A stretch of 64,000 nucleotides of DNA from Lachnospiraceae bacterium G11 (GCA_900103495.1 FMWZ01000010.1:1-64000), one strand, 5' to 3'; positions 54,375 through 64,000 are shown, numbered from the stretch's first letter. The notes: generated by a model not told the origin, from the sequence alone. Numbers and translations are program-made.

Positions 54375-55703
54375 ATGGCAAAAGAAAGAGTTATTCAGTT
54401 TGGAGAGGGCGGATTTTTACGAGGATTCGTTGATTACTTCCTATACAAGCTAAATGAGAAAGGGGTTTGGGAAGGAAAGGTTGTAATTGTGCAGCCCATT
54501 GAAAAAGGCATGTGCGACATGCTTATGCAGCAAAACTGTGAGTACAATCTCTATCTTCGCGGAATTGAAAAGGGTGAGGTTGTAAACGAGAGAACACACA
54601 TAGACGTTATATCCAGATGCGTTAACCCATATACAGAAAATGATGAGTATATGAAACTGGCTGAGAACCCGGATTTCAGATTCATTGTTTCCAACACCAC
54701 GGAGGCGGGAATTGAGTATCTGGGCACTGAAAAAATTGAGGATAAACCGGCTAAGTCCTATCCCGCAAAACTTACCCAGCTTCTTTATAAGAGGTTTACT
54801 CTGGGCTTGCCGGGTTTTATTCTGCTTCCTTGTGAACTCATAGATGACAATGGGGACAACCTCAAGAAGTACGTATTAAAGTATGCGGATCTCTGGAAGC
54901 TTGGGGATGATTTCATTCGTTGGATAAATGAGGAAAATGATTTTTGCAATACATTGGTGGACAGAATCGTTACGGGCTATCCGAAGGACGAGGCAGAAAA
55001 GCTCTGGGAGGAAATTGGTTACAGAGATAACCTCCTTGATACTGCGGAGATTTTCCACCTTTGGGTAATAGGAGGCCACCACGAGGATGAGCTTCCCTTC
55101 AACAAGGCGGGCTACAACATTGTGTGGACTGATGATGTGAAGCCTTACAAGAGAAGAAAGGTGCGTATCCTTAACGGCGGCCACACCTCAATGGTACTCG
55201 GCGCATATCTTTATGGACTTACCACCGTCGGAGAGTGCCTTAAGGATGAGACTGTATCAGCCTTCTTGAAGAAATGTATTTTTGATGAGATTATCCCTAC
55301 CCTTGGAAATACTCAGACGGATATTGATTTTGGTAATGCGGTTCTTGAGAGATTCTCCAATCCCTTTATCAAGCATCAGCTTCTTTCCATCGCGTTAAAT
55401 TCCGTATCAAAGTTCCAGGTAAGGGTGCTGCCCACAATTCTGGAGTACAAGGAGAAGTTTGGAAAATATCCTGCTGCTCTCACCTTCTCAATGGCTGCAC
55501 TTATTGCCTTCTATAGAACCGATAAGGCTAATGACGGTGAGGAAATCATGAAGTTTATGAAGAACGCTTCTGTTTCAGAGATACTTAAGAGAGAGGACTA
55601 CTGGCAGAAGGATTTGACGGATATGATTCCTCTTGTGGAAGAATACTATAACCTGATTGAAGAAAAGGGAATGGCTGAGGCTTACAAGGCGGTTTTGAAT
55701 TAG
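54375..55703 (+). CDS. uxaB: Tagaturonate reductase (altronate oxidoreductase)
   Basis: 442 residues, mannitol dehydrogenase superfamily. N-terminal QFGEGGFLRGFVDYF nucleotide-binding segment, FIVSNTTEAGIEY, LPCELIDDNG and GHTSMVLGAYLYG. It reduces D-tagaturonate to D-altronate with NADH in galacturonate breakdown. AAAGGAGG precedes the ATG; 13 bases after rhaB. Its presence within the rhamnose operon is the notable feature of the locus. Confidence 0.93.
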   Translation: MAKERVIQFGEGGFLRGFVDYFLYKLNEKGVWEGKVVIVQPIEKGMCDMLMQQNCEYNLYLRGIEKGEVVNERTHIDVISRCVNPYTENDEYMKLAENPDFRFIVSNTTEAGIEYLGTEKIEDKPAKSYPAKLTQLLYKRFTLGLPGFILLPCELIDDNGDNLKKYVLKYADLWKLGDDFIRWINEENDFCNTLVDRIVTGYPKDEAEKLWEEIGYRDNLLDTAEIFHLWVIGGHHEDELPFNKAGYNIVWTDDVKPYKRRKVRILNGGHTSMVLGAYLYGLTTVGECLKDETVSAFLKKCIFDEIIPTLGNTQTDIDFGNAVLERFSNPFIKHQLLSIALNSVSKFQVRVLPTILEYKEKFGKYPAALTFSMAALIAFYRTDKANDGEEIMKFMKNASVSEILKREDYWQKDLTDMIPLVEEYYNLIEEKGMAEAYKAVLN

Positions 55704-55716
55704 GAAGAGGCGGTAT

Positions 55717-57204
55717 ATGGCTGAATTTATAAGAATAAACGAAGCGGACAATGTGGTAGTTGCTTTGACGGAATTAAAGAAGGGCAGGCTCCTTAATGTG
55801 GGGGGCGAGGAAATAGAGGTCCTTTCTGATGTGGACAGGGGCCACAAAGTTGCCATAAAAGATATTCCGACAGGGGGCGACGTTATCAAATACGGCTATC
55901 CCATAGGAAAAGCCACCTGTGAAATAAGAAAGGGTGAGCATGTTCACGTTCACAACCTGAAAACTGCTTTGGGAGAGGACGAGGAATATACATATAATCC
56001 CGTGGCAACCGGAAAGACCGAGGTGCAGGGTCTTCCCGATTATTTCCTTGGTTACGAAAGAAAGAACGGCAAGGTGGGCATAAGGAATAATATCTGGATT
56101 ATTCCCACTGTGGGCTGTGTGGTGGCAGTGGCGAGAGAGATTGCGAATTCCTGTAAGAACCTGGTGGGAGAGGGAGTAGATGAGATTGTGGCATTTTCTC
56201 ATCCTTACGGATGCTCCCAGCTTGGAGATGACCAGGAAAACACAAGAACCATCCTTGCAGATTTGATTAAACATCCCAATGCAGGAGGCGTGCTTGTTTT
56301 GGGACTTGGCTGTGAGAACTCCAACATACCTGTTTTGAAGGAATATCTTAAGGATATTGATGAGGACAGGGTTAGATTCCTTGTGTGCCAGGAAGCGGAA
56401 GACGAAGTTGAAGAGGGCATTAAGCTTGTGGAGGAGCTGGCCCTAAAGTGCAGCAAGGATAAGCGGACAAAGCAAAGCGTATCCAAACTGACGGTAGGTC
56501 TTAAATGCGGCGGTTCGGATGGACTGTCGGGAATCACCGCCAATCCTGTGGTTGGAGCATTCTCTGACATCCTCACAGGTAAGGAGGGGACTACGATTCT
56601 TACAGAGGTTCCCGAGATGTTTGGGGCAGAGACCATCCTTATGAACAGGGCCAAAGACAAAGAAACCTTTAATAAAACCGTGAAGCTTATCAAGGATTTC
56701 AAGGACTACTTCAGTGCCCACGGCCAGACCATATACGAGAATCCTTCTCCCGGAAATAAGGCGGGGGGGATATCAACCCTTGAGGACAAGTCCCTTGGGT
56801 GTACACAGAAAGCCGGCACTTCTACGGTGGTGGACGTATTAAACTACGGAGAAAAAGCCAGGGAGAAGGGCCTTAACCTTCTTTCTGCCCCCGGAAACGA
56901 TTTGGTGGCAGCTACGGCTTTGGCTTCGGCTGATGCACAGATTGTGCTTTTTACCACAGGAAGAGGAACGCCCTTTGCATGTCCTGTTCCCACTGTAAAG
57001 ATATCAACCAACACCCCGCTGTACCTTAAGAAGAAAAACTGGATAGACTTCAACTGCGGCTCCCTCTTGGAGGACAAGGGGAAGGCCGAACTGGCCGAGG
57101 AGCTGTATTCCATGGTTATAAGAATCGCAAACGGAGAGAGAGTTAAGAGTGAAGTTTCGGGTTATTCCGACCTGGCTATTTTCAAGCAGGGGGTAACCCT
57201 TTAA
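55717..57204 (+). CDS. uxaA: Altronate dehydratase
   Basis: 495 residues, the E. coli length, combining the small SAF domain (about 1-100, KGRLLNVGGEEIEV...) and the large domain (about 110-495). GYERKNGKVGIRN, FSHPYGCSQLGDD, LGLGCENSN and LKCGGSDGLSGITANP are the family's cluster-binding and active-site segments. It converts D-altronate to 2-keto-3-deoxygluconate. Starts 13 bases after uxaB. KDG kinase and KDPG aldolase are not in the window. Confidence 0.94.
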   Translation: MAEFIRINEADNVVVALTELKKGRLLNVGGEEIEVLSDVDRGHKVAIKDIPTGGDVIKYGYPIGKATCEIRKGEHVHVHNLKTALGEDEEYTYNPVATGKTEVQGLPDYFLGYERKNGKVGIRNNIWIIPTVGCVVAVAREIANSCKNLVGEGVDEIVAFSHPYGCSQLGDDQENTRTILADLIKHPNAGGVLVLGLGCENSNIPVLKEYLKDIDEDRVRFLVCQEAEDEVEEGIKLVEELALKCSKDKRTKQSVSKLTVGLKCGGSDGLSGITANPVVGAFSDILTGKEGTTILTEVPEMFGAETILMNRAKDKETFNKTVKLIKDFKDYFSAHGQTIYENPSPGNKAGGISTLEDKSLGCTQKAGTSTVVDVLNYGEKAREKGLNLLSAPGNDLVAATALASADAQIVLFTTGRGTPFACPVPTVKISTNTPLYLKKKNWIDFNCGSLLEDKGKAELAEELYSMVIRIANGERVKSEVSGYSDLAIFKQGVTL

Positions 57205-57217
57205 AGAAAGGACTAAG

Positions 57218-58480
57218 ATGACTGTAAAAGAAAGATATTCGGAATCAAAAAAAGTATTTGAAGAACTCGGAATTGATGTAGATAAAGCCATAGAGAAACT
57301 GGAGAAAGTCCCGGTGAGCCTTCACTGCTGGCAGGGTGATGATGTAACGGGCTTCGACCAGGACGGGCCCTTGACCGGTGGAATTCAGACAACGGGAAAC
57401 TATCCCGGCAAGGCAAGAACTCCTGAGGAACTGATGCAGGATATGGAGAAGGCCATGTCCTTATGTCCCGGCAAAAAAAAGCTTAATCTCCATGCCAGCT
57501 ATGCTGTTTTCGAGGATGGAGAGTTTGTAGACAGAGATAAGATTGAGCCTAAGCATTTCAAAAAATGGGCAGAGTTTGCCAAGAAGCATAACATGGGCGT
57601 GGACTTTAACCCCACGTTTTTCTCTCACCCCATGGCAAAGGACGGTCTTACTCTTTCAAGTCCCGACCCTGAGGTTCGGAAATTCTGGATTAATCACGGC
57701 AAAGCATGTATTAGAATTTCAGAGTTCTTTGCAAAGGAAACAGGAATTCCCTGCGTAATGAACATCTGGATCGGAGACGGATATAAAGACGTTCCCGCAG
57801 ACAGAATGGGTCCCAGACTCAGATATAAGGAATCCATTGAAGAAATCCTAAAGGAGCCCTTTGACCCTGAGCTTGTTAAAGTTACCGTGGAGTCAAAGGT
57901 TTTTGGAATCGGTGTGGAGTCATACACCGCAGGAAGTGCCGAGTTTACTCTTATGTTTGCCGCTACCCACAAGGGCTGCCTTCCTTTGATGGATAACGGA
58001 CATTATCATCCCACAGAGGTGGTATCCGACAAGATTCCCGCACTTCTTGTGTACTTCCCTGAAATCGCCCTCCACATTACAAGAGGCGTCAGATGGGATT
58101 CGGACCATGTGGTAATTCTTGATGACGAAACCAAGGAGATTGCCAAGGAGATAGTCAGATGCGACGCCCTTGAAAGAGTTTATATTGCTTTGGATTTCTT
58201 TGACGCAAGCATCAACAGAATCTCAGCCTGGGCAGTGGGCTTAAGAAGCCTTGAGAAAGCCCTTCTTATGGCTATGCTGACTCCCTGGTCAAAACTTAAG
58301 ACTCTCCAGGATGAGAACAGATTCACAGAACTTATGTCAACCAACGAGGCAATGAAAATGCTTCCCTTCGGAGACATCTGGAACTATTACTGCGAGAAGA
58401 ACGGCGTTGCAGCAGATCTGGAACTCTTCGGAGAAGTTGATAAGTATGAAAAAGAAGTGTTGTTAAAGAGAGGAAATTAA
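57218..58480 (+). CDS. rhaA: L-rhamnose isomerase
   Basis: 420 residues, close to E. coli RhaA (419). PVSLHCWQGDDVTGF, MDNGHYHPTE (metal-binding His) and RWDSDHVVILDD (metal ligands) are the family marks. It turns L-rhamnose into L-rhamnulose using Mn or Zn. It follows uxaA by 13 bases, so the rhamnose genes are split by the galacturonate pair. Confidence 0.96.
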   Translation: MTVKERYSESKKVFEELGIDVDKAIEKLEKVPVSLHCWQGDDVTGFDQDGPLTGGIQTTGNYPGKARTPEELMQDMEKAMSLCPGKKKLNLHASYAVFEDGEFVDRDKIEPKHFKKWAEFAKKHNMGVDFNPTFFSHPMAKDGLTLSSPDPEVRKFWINHGKACIRISEFFAKETGIPCVMNIWIGDGYKDVPADRMGPRLRYKESIEEILKEPFDPELVKVTVESKVFGIGVESYTAGSAEFTLMFAATHKGCLPLMDNGHYHPTEVVSDKIPALLVYFPEIALHITRGVRWDSDHVVILDDETKEIAKEIVRCDALERVYIALDFFDASINRISAWAVGLRSLEKALLMAMLTPWSKLKTLQDENRFTELMSTNEAMKMLPFGDIWNYYCEKNGVAADLELFGEVDKYEKEVLLKRGN

Positions 58481-58481
58481 T

Positions 58482-59303
58482 ATGAAGGTGCTTGAAGCAA
58501 AGTTTGTTAAGGACTTCTGTAAAATGTGCGATGACGGCTATTCAATGGGCTGGCATGAAAGAAACGGCGGAAATCTGTCCTATAGAATTAAGCATGAGGA
58601 AGTAGAAAGTATAAAAGAGGAACTTAATGGTCTCGGAGAGTGGAAACCTATTGGAACCACAGTACCGAATCTTGCAGGTGAATGCTTCCTTGTGACAGGC
58701 TCCGGCAAATATTTTGCCAACGTCAAGGCAGATCCCGAAAGCAATATCGGAATTATCAGTGTTGATGATAAAGGTGAAAACTACAAAGTTTTGTGGGGCC
58801 TTAAGAATAACGCAAGACCCACAAGTGAGCTTCCCACTCATCTTATGAATCATGAGGTGAAGAAGCTTTCCACCGATGGAAAATACAGAGTGATTTACCA
58901 TGCTCATCCCGTGAACCTTATTGCCCTTACATTTGTTTTGCCCCTGGAGGATAAGGTGTTTACAAGAGAACTTTGGGAGACCATGACAGAGTGTCCCGTT
59001 ATTTTCCCCTCAGGTGTGGGAGTAGTGCCCTGGATGGTTCCCGGAGGCAGGGATATTGCACTTGCAACCGTTGAAAAGATGAAAGAATATGATGTGGCTG
59101 TATGGGCACACCATGGATTATTTGCTTCAGGGGAGGACTTCGACCTTACCTTCGGACTTATGCACACCGTGGAGAAGGCTTCGGAGGTTCTTGTGAAGAT
59201 TCTTTCCATGACCGACAGAAGAAGACAGACCATTACATCCGACGATTTCAGAAACCTGGCCAAGGATTTTAACATCACAATACCTGAAAAATTTTTGAAA
59301 TAA
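58482..59303 (+). CDS. rhaD: Rhamnulose-1-phosphate aldolase
   Basis: 273 residues, class II aldolase/adducin family. GGNLSYR near residue 29, zinc ligands in YHAHP and in FGLMHTVEK, and WAHHGLFASG. It splits rhamnulose-1-phosphate to dihydroxyacetone phosphate and L-lactaldehyde. It begins one base after rhaA. A terminator-like inverted repeat follows at 59416-59457. Confidence 0.95.
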   Translation: MKVLEAKFVKDFCKMCDDGYSMGWHERNGGNLSYRIKHEEVESIKEELNGLGEWKPIGTTVPNLAGECFLVTGSGKYFANVKADPESNIGIISVDDKGENYKVLWGLKNNARPTSELPTHLMNHEVKKLSTDGKYRVIYHAHPVNLIALTFVLPLEDKVFTRELWETMTECPVIFPSGVGVVPWMVPGGRDIALATVEKMKEYDVAVWAHHGLFASGEDFDLTFGLMHTVEKASEVLVKILSMTDRRRQTITSDDFRNLAKDFNITIPEKFLK

Positions 59304-59415
59304 AGAAGGTTCGTTTACATAAAGCTATCCACACTCAAGTAAATTTAGTTCGAAACACCCCCTTTTAATAGAATTATTTGTGACAATTTAGAAGAATATA
59401 GACTGGCATGTTAGT

Positions 59416-59457
59416 AAAATGTATACTTCTACTCAGACAGTGGAGGTATACATTTTT
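59416..59457 (+). terminator. Inverted repeat, probable terminator of the rhamnose operon
   Basis: Perfect 11-bp arms AAAATGTATAC/GTATACATTTT around a 19-base loop, ending in TTTTT. It lies 113 bases past rhaD and just ahead of the next gene's ribosome site, so it could also be part of the next gene's leader. Confidence 0.6.
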
Positions 59458-59488
59458 CTATTTACACACTATTAAAGGGAGGTTACAA

Positions 59489-62400
59489 ATGAAGAGAAAG
59501 TTTCTACGAATTCTGTCGGCAGCAGGGGCAGGAATGCTTGCCCTGTCCACAGTTGCCACACCACTCAAAGCTGTCGCTGCGAGTGATTTCCAAACCTTAA
59601 AGGGAAGTAATATGGTGGAGTATTACGGTGACTATGATGCCGTAGCATACCCATACGAAACCACTGAGGCGAAGTTTACTTCCGAATCAATTCAAATCGA
59701 CGGTGTGCTTGAGGATGCCTACAATTCAGCAAACGTTTCACTAATCGACAATTTTAAAAAAGAGCAGGACGGATACGGTCTTGAACCCGGAAATCAAACC
59801 TATGGAGAGCTGAGAACTCTTTGGGATGGTCCGGTTCTCTACCTTGGAATCAGTGTCTATGATGACTGTGTGATGACAAGTGAGAACACCACAAAAGGTG
59901 GGGTAAGCAATCCTGCTGTGGCAGGAGAAAGTGTAACCACATATTGGAACTGGAACGGCTATTCTATTCCGATGACATCGACAAAGGAAACCTGCGACAG
60001 TGTAGCCATTGCAGTGGACCTTTTTAACGATCGAACCACCTATGAAACCGATACAGCTGGAATCATTGTTGTGGATGCTTTAGGTCAGGGATACTGGTAT
60101 TCAAGTTCCAACATTCCTTCCCTTGGAAGCCCCTTGGGAGACCCTAGTCATCCTGAGTATATGAACATCATTAAGGGCTATGCTGCAGCACCGATACTGG
60201 ACGCAGACGGAAATCAGATTGGATACAATATCGAGGTTGGACTTCAGATTGAGGGTGTAAATCCACAGAACGGAACCCAGATTGGATTGGATTTAAAGAT
60301 TAATGATGTTAACAACGTAGTTACGGAGTATAAAATTGAAAAAGTTCCTAACCCCAAATACGTAGCTCCTGAACCTGAAGCAGAAGAAGAGGAAACTGAA
60401 GAAGCTGAGGAAGCTGAGGAATCTGAAGAGGAAGAGGATGACGACGAGGGAGAATCCGAAGAAACCGAGGAGTCTGAAGAGGAAGTAACCGAGGAAGAAG
60501 CGGAGGAATCTGAAGCGAAGGAAACCGAAGAAGAACCTGAGGAGACAGAGGAGCAACAAGAAGATTCATTCACTGAGACTTCAAACGTAGTTCAGGATGA
60601 TGCTGATTCTGAAAAACCTGAAGAGCAGGACGAGGAAGAAGCAGAGGATGAGCCGGAAAATGAAGAGTCTGAGTTTATAGATGAAAAGACACCTATATTA
60701 GCTTTAAAGAAAAGTGCAAACATTTTCTGGAGCCATGACCAGGACAGCCTCTACACCGATTTTGACCATGAGCACGCCAAGTCAGTAGACTGGGGTGTGG
60801 TAACCCTTGTGGGCAAAGAGGAAGATGACGAATTCGCTTACAGTGAATACAGAATCACCAAGATTCTTGATTTCATCAATTCCGCATCCTTCCAGAAAGG
60901 CGTATATACAGAGGAGTCCCAGAAGGCCCTGGATGAGGCGGTTCTTCAGGCACAGATTGTTATAAACAGCACTGTAAAAGACAAGGCTAACACCATAAGG
61001 GTGGCAGAACTTTTAGAGGAAGCCTTCGCAGGCTTAAGATGGGCAGATACAAGATATCCCGATCCTGCCGATCTGGAAAAACAGAATACTCTCCCCAACA
61101 CCTATAAGTTCTTTGGAACAGACAGAGTTGTAACAAATGCAGAAGAGTGGGAAGAGAGAAGACAGGAGATACTTGACCTGGCTCAGTTCTATGAGTACGG
61201 ATACAAACCTGAGTATGACAGCCTGACTGTTAAGAAGGCTGAAGCCCATAAAGCAGGGGAAACGAAGTACAGATGGAGTAACTCCCAGAGGAAATATGTT
61301 GAGGATGGTACTTATACCTCTTCGGCAGTAAGCATAACCGTTACAGTAACTGTAGGAGACAAGAGCAAGGACATCAGCTTTGATGTTAACATGCCCACGG
61401 ACGCGCAGATTTAAGCCAGTGGCCATGCAGAGGAGAAACTTCCAATAGTTTTGAGCTTTGACGGAGATATTGCTTCATACACAAATGCGGGAATTGCCCT
61501 GATTAAAGTTCCTTCAGTTGTAAGCGATACCAGAACCAATGACTATGCATGGAATAAGAGAACAGGCACCTTCTATGAACTTTATCCCTATAGCCGTAAC
61601 GGGGAGGAAGCTCTTAATGAAGTAAGTAACGAAATGGCTTCGGCTTGGGCGGCTTCAGTCGTAATCGATGCTTTAGAGATGATTGACGCTTCAGAAGATG
61701 AGAACATAAACAAAGCCACAGCAGATTTGGCAGTGGATAAGCTGGCAGTGACTGGCTTCTCTATCAACGGTAAGTATGCCTTTGTTTCAGCAGTATTTGA
61801 TGACAGAATAGATGTATGTATTCCCGGTGCTGCAGGCGCCACAGGCCCTTCGCCCTGGAGATATGTATACAGAGGCCAGGAATATGACTGGACCGGAACA
61901 GACTATACAAACCCCAAGGTGGATTCAGAGCAGGTTGCATGGGGAACCGAGGTTATGGCCAACTCCATAAGACATAACCGAGTGCGTGAAACAGAGCTCT
62001 TCCGTCATTTCCTTACCCCCGGACACTTCTATGAGTTCGAGGATGGAGCTTATGGATACGGAACCAGGCTTCCCTACGACCAGAACGACCTTATTGCGAC
62101 ACTGGCACCAAGAGCCATTATCATTGAGAACACAGTTAACGACTATAACGACGGATGTACTTCAGACTGTCTTGGAGCAGAGATAGCAGGAAGTGTATAC
62201 AGAAATCTTGGACTTGTATCAAGTGATTTGATTAAGTATAATTTGCGAAGCCTCAAAACAGGAGATCCTCACGGAAGTGATACAGCCCAGAGAGACCGTT
62301 CTGCAGAGTACCTTAACTACTTCTTCTTTGGAACGGCCATGAGTGAGGCAACCGCCAACTACTTAAGCACAGATCCTTTCAGTCTCAATATTTCAAACAA

Positions 62401-62959
62401 TCAGACTGAAAGTCCCTATGATTACTACTGGGGCGGATATAACACAATTACAGGCGGAACCGGCGGAGTAAACGGCAGAGACGGCTGGTATTACTACTCA
62501 TTCCCTGTTATAAATCCCTCAAGCGGCCAGACCTCACAGGGAGGATCAACTCCTTCAACTTCATCAGGGTCAGGCGAATCCGGAAGCAGCGCATCAACAA
62601 CAGCTGCACCTGTGGCAGTTCCCATTGTTACTGTTGTTCCAAACATCCCGGTTACAGCACCTCTTGCAAACCCTGCACCTGCGGTAGCTGCAGTGACAGA
62701 AGATGAGGTTAACGAGGAACCTGCAGAAGTAACAGAGATAGAAAACGGACAGGCAGCATTATCTGATTCAGTTGAAGAAAAGACTGAAACAACGGAAGAA
62801 ACCACAAAGATAGAAGAGAAAGAGGCGGCTTTGGCTGCAGCGCCCGAAGTATCTGAGACAAATTCATCCTTATGGATATGGGTAGTTATAGGTATCATAA
62901 TTGTTGGAGGTGCAGTATGCGCATATTTTTATTTCACTTCGACAAAAGAAGCTAAATAG
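59489..62959 (+). pseudogene. Secreted CE15-like glucuronoyl esterase with CBM9-like domain, split by in-frame TAA
   Basis: Start ATG 59489 (AAAGGGAGG upstream). Signal peptide 1-31 (cut near AVAAS), CBM9-like sugar-binding domain about 60-290 and 410-450, interrupted by a 110-residue acidic low-complexity stretch, FIVAR-like helices about 480-530, then the esterase. TAA at 61412-61414 (codon 642) stops it; the same frame continues ASGHAEEKLPIVLS to 62959. Esterase part: TGFSINGK with Ser758 (canonical CE15 is GCSRxGK, so the conserved Arg is Ile here) and a late PHGS. Ser/Thr/Pro linker, then C-terminal membrane helix, no LPxTG. Cuts lignin-glucuronoxylan or pectin esters if active. If not error, it yields a 641-residue binding protein only. 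Confidence 0.75.
60355..60700 (+). repeat. Acidic low-complexity tract in the esterase gene
   Basis: Purine-rich GAA/GAG/GAC runs encode about 110 residues, more than half Glu or Asp, with many SEE and TEE units. It interrupts the CBM9-like domain and is prone to slippage and size variation. Confidence 0.75.
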
Positions 62960-63013
62960 TAGTATAATTTATACTAAACAACGTAATAATTCAGAATATT
63001 AGGCGGGATAAAC

Positions 63014-63859
63014 ATGATTAAAAGAGAAGACATAAACATCAGAGACCCTTTTGTCCTTGTACACGAGGGAAAATACTACATGTACGGTACAAGAGGACCG
63101 GAGTGCTGGGGCAAGGGAACAGGCCTTGACTGCTATGTTGGCACAGACCTTGAGAACTTCGAAGGCCCTATAGAGGTATTTACCCCGCCTGAGGGATTCT
63201 GGTCGGATAAGAATTACTGGGCCCCGGAGGTACATGAGTACAAGGGAGCATTCTACATGTTTGCTTCCTTTAAGGCGGACGGAGTCTGCAGGGGAACCCA
63301 GATCCTCAAGGCTGAAAGCCCTCTAGGCCCCTTTAAGGTTCACTCTGACGGACCTGTTACACCAAGAGACTGGGAATGTCTGGACGGAACTCTATACATT
63401 GAGAAATCTGACGGAAATAAGCCATATATCGTATTCAGCCATGAGTGGGTACAGGTAACCGACGGGGAAATATGTGCCCTGGAGTTAAGCCCGGACTTAA
63501 GTAAAAGCGTCGGAACCCCCAAACTTCTATTCAGAGCCTCGGAAGCACCCTGGATTAAAGACATAAGAAACGGCAATTATGTAACGGACGGACCCTTCCT
63601 TCACAGGAACAGCAAGGATGAGTTAACCATGCTTTGGTCCAGCTTTTGTGAAGGGGGATATGCCCTTGCCATGGCTCACAGCAAGAGTAATACCATTGAA
63701 GGACCCTGGGTCCAGGATCCGGAGCTGATTTTTGGCGAAAACGGTGGTCATGGTATGCTTTTTAATGACCTGTCAGGAAATCTTATGGTGACATTGCATT
63801 CTCCAAACGTTGATTTAAAAGAGCGACCTGTATTCTTTAAAATTGACAAAGATATATAA
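63014..63859 (+). CDS. Glycoside hydrolase family 43 protein, cytoplasmic
   Basis: 281 residues, five-bladed propeller size, no signal peptide. General base Asp11 in IRDPFV, WAPEVHEYKG, and DGTLYIE carry the usual GH43 aspartate positions. The third catalytic segment reads VTDGPFL (Asp where many GH43 enzymes have Glu in EGP), as in some arabinan- and galactan-type subfamilies. Likely removes arabinose or xylose from imported plant oligosaccharides. AGGCGGG precedes the ATG. It follows the esterase by 55 bases, without a clear terminator between them. Confidence 0.88.
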   Translation: MIKREDINIRDPFVLVHEGKYYMYGTRGPECWGKGTGLDCYVGTDLENFEGPIEVFTPPEGFWSDKNYWAPEVHEYKGAFYMFASFKADGVCRGTQILKAESPLGPFKVHSDGPVTPRDWECLDGTLYIEKSDGNKPYIVFSHEWVQVTDGEICALELSPDLSKSVGTPKLLFRASEAPWIKDIRNGNYVTDGPFLHRNSKDELTMLWSSFCEGGYALAMAHSKSNTIEGPWVQDPELIFGENGGHGMLFNDLSGNLMVTLHSPNVDLKERPVFFKIDKDI

Positions 63860-63864
63860 AATTC

Positions 63865-63900
63865 AAAGGCCCTTCTCTGCCCTCAGAGAGGGGCCTTTTT
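63865..63900 (+). terminator. Strong intrinsic terminator
   Basis: AAGGCCCTTCTCTG/CAGAGAGGGGCCTT with a wobble and a CCCT loop, then TTTTTGG. Nothing clear follows in the last 100 bases. Confidence 0.9.
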
Positions 63901-64000
63901 GGTAAATATAGCTTGTTTGAGCACGAAAAACGAAGTATATTTACTTATCAGAAACAATAGGTCAATTGGAATTGGTAAATTATGATTGAAAATGGCAAAT

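Noticed and set aside
60244-60573. Serine-rich open frame on the minus strand opposite the acidic tract
   Set aside because: It is the antisense of GAA/GAG runs; the low-complexity code on the + strand explains it, and there is no ribosome site or homology.
2963-61414. Reassigned TAA codon in this organism
   Set aside because: TAA ends many well-defined genes here (ftsH, hup, murQ, nagZ), so it is a normal stop.
63982-64000. Possible start of a new gene at the right edge (ATG 63982)
   Set aside because: Only six codons are visible and there is no clear ribosome site.

Overview
The window looks like chromosome of a Lachnospiraceae-type Firmicute, with a rumen or gut relative of Butyrivibrio/Roseburia as the best guess. 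The basis is the gene families: two-TM FtsH next to tilS and hpt, DivIC/RqcP/HU neighbours, PEGA and 'TVSGSD' lipoproteins, Zn-ribbon/DUF5685/J-protein trio, PadR-HAAS-DUF4097 module, and abundant sugar ABC systems without their own ATPase. Strong Shine-Dalgarno sequences, GTG/TTG starts and moderate GC agree. No rRNA, CRISPR, prophage or plasmid genes were seen. Almost all genes lie on the + strand; the exceptions are tatD, tRNA-Lys and the AraC-type regulator at 51857-52825.

Layout. 1-3600: a truncated CDS end, tatD, tRNA-Pro(CGG), a TraX-like membrane protein, a coiled-coil gene split by an in-frame TAA, REP-like palindromes and tRNA-Lys(CUU). 3759-10885: a muropeptide scavenging operon (solute-binding lipoprotein, two permeases, MurQ, AnmK, NagZ). 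10977-13043: a lipoprotein fusing a GH8 glycosidase to a possible TIKI/TraB-like domain. 13131-16808: a two-gene ABC exporter whose first gene is frameshifted. 16911-18027: an HTH-MNT/HEPN toxin-antitoxin-like pair. 18042-27819: housekeeping genes (PIG-L deacetylase, ackA, cca, PEGA lipoprotein, hup, rqcP, divIC, tilS, hpt, ftsH). 28027-30442: an XRE regulator with helical repeats next to an ABC exporter.

30505-41120 is a sugar-sensing and uptake locus: candidate small RNA, membrane-anchored binding protein, LytS-type kinase, AraC-type response regulator, a lipoprotein binding protein, and then a ChvE/GguA-like ABC transporter with two paralogous permeases. A GH13 enzyme (41256-43358) follows. 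43467-47100 holds the most interesting set: a Zn-ribbon membrane protein, a DUF5685-like protein with two Asp-rich motifs resembling squalene/phytoene synthases, a J-domain protein with a cysteine-string tail, a lysoplasmalogenase and a lipid kinase. 47181-49514 is a PadR-HAAS-DUF4097 envelope module with visible operators, followed by a SurA/PrsA-like protein and a CPBP protease.

51857-59303 is a plant-polysaccharide sugar locus: an AraC regulator divergent from rhaB-uxaB-uxaA-rhaA-rhaD, which interleaves rhamnose and galacturonate catabolism and so suits growth on rhamnogalacturonan I. It is followed by a large secreted CE15-like esterase (split by an in-frame TAA) and a cytoplasmic GH43 enzyme. 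Three genes are interrupted (TAA at 2963, frameshift near 13610, TAA at 61412). They may be real decay or sequence errors; TAA is clearly a normal stop elsewhere in the window.
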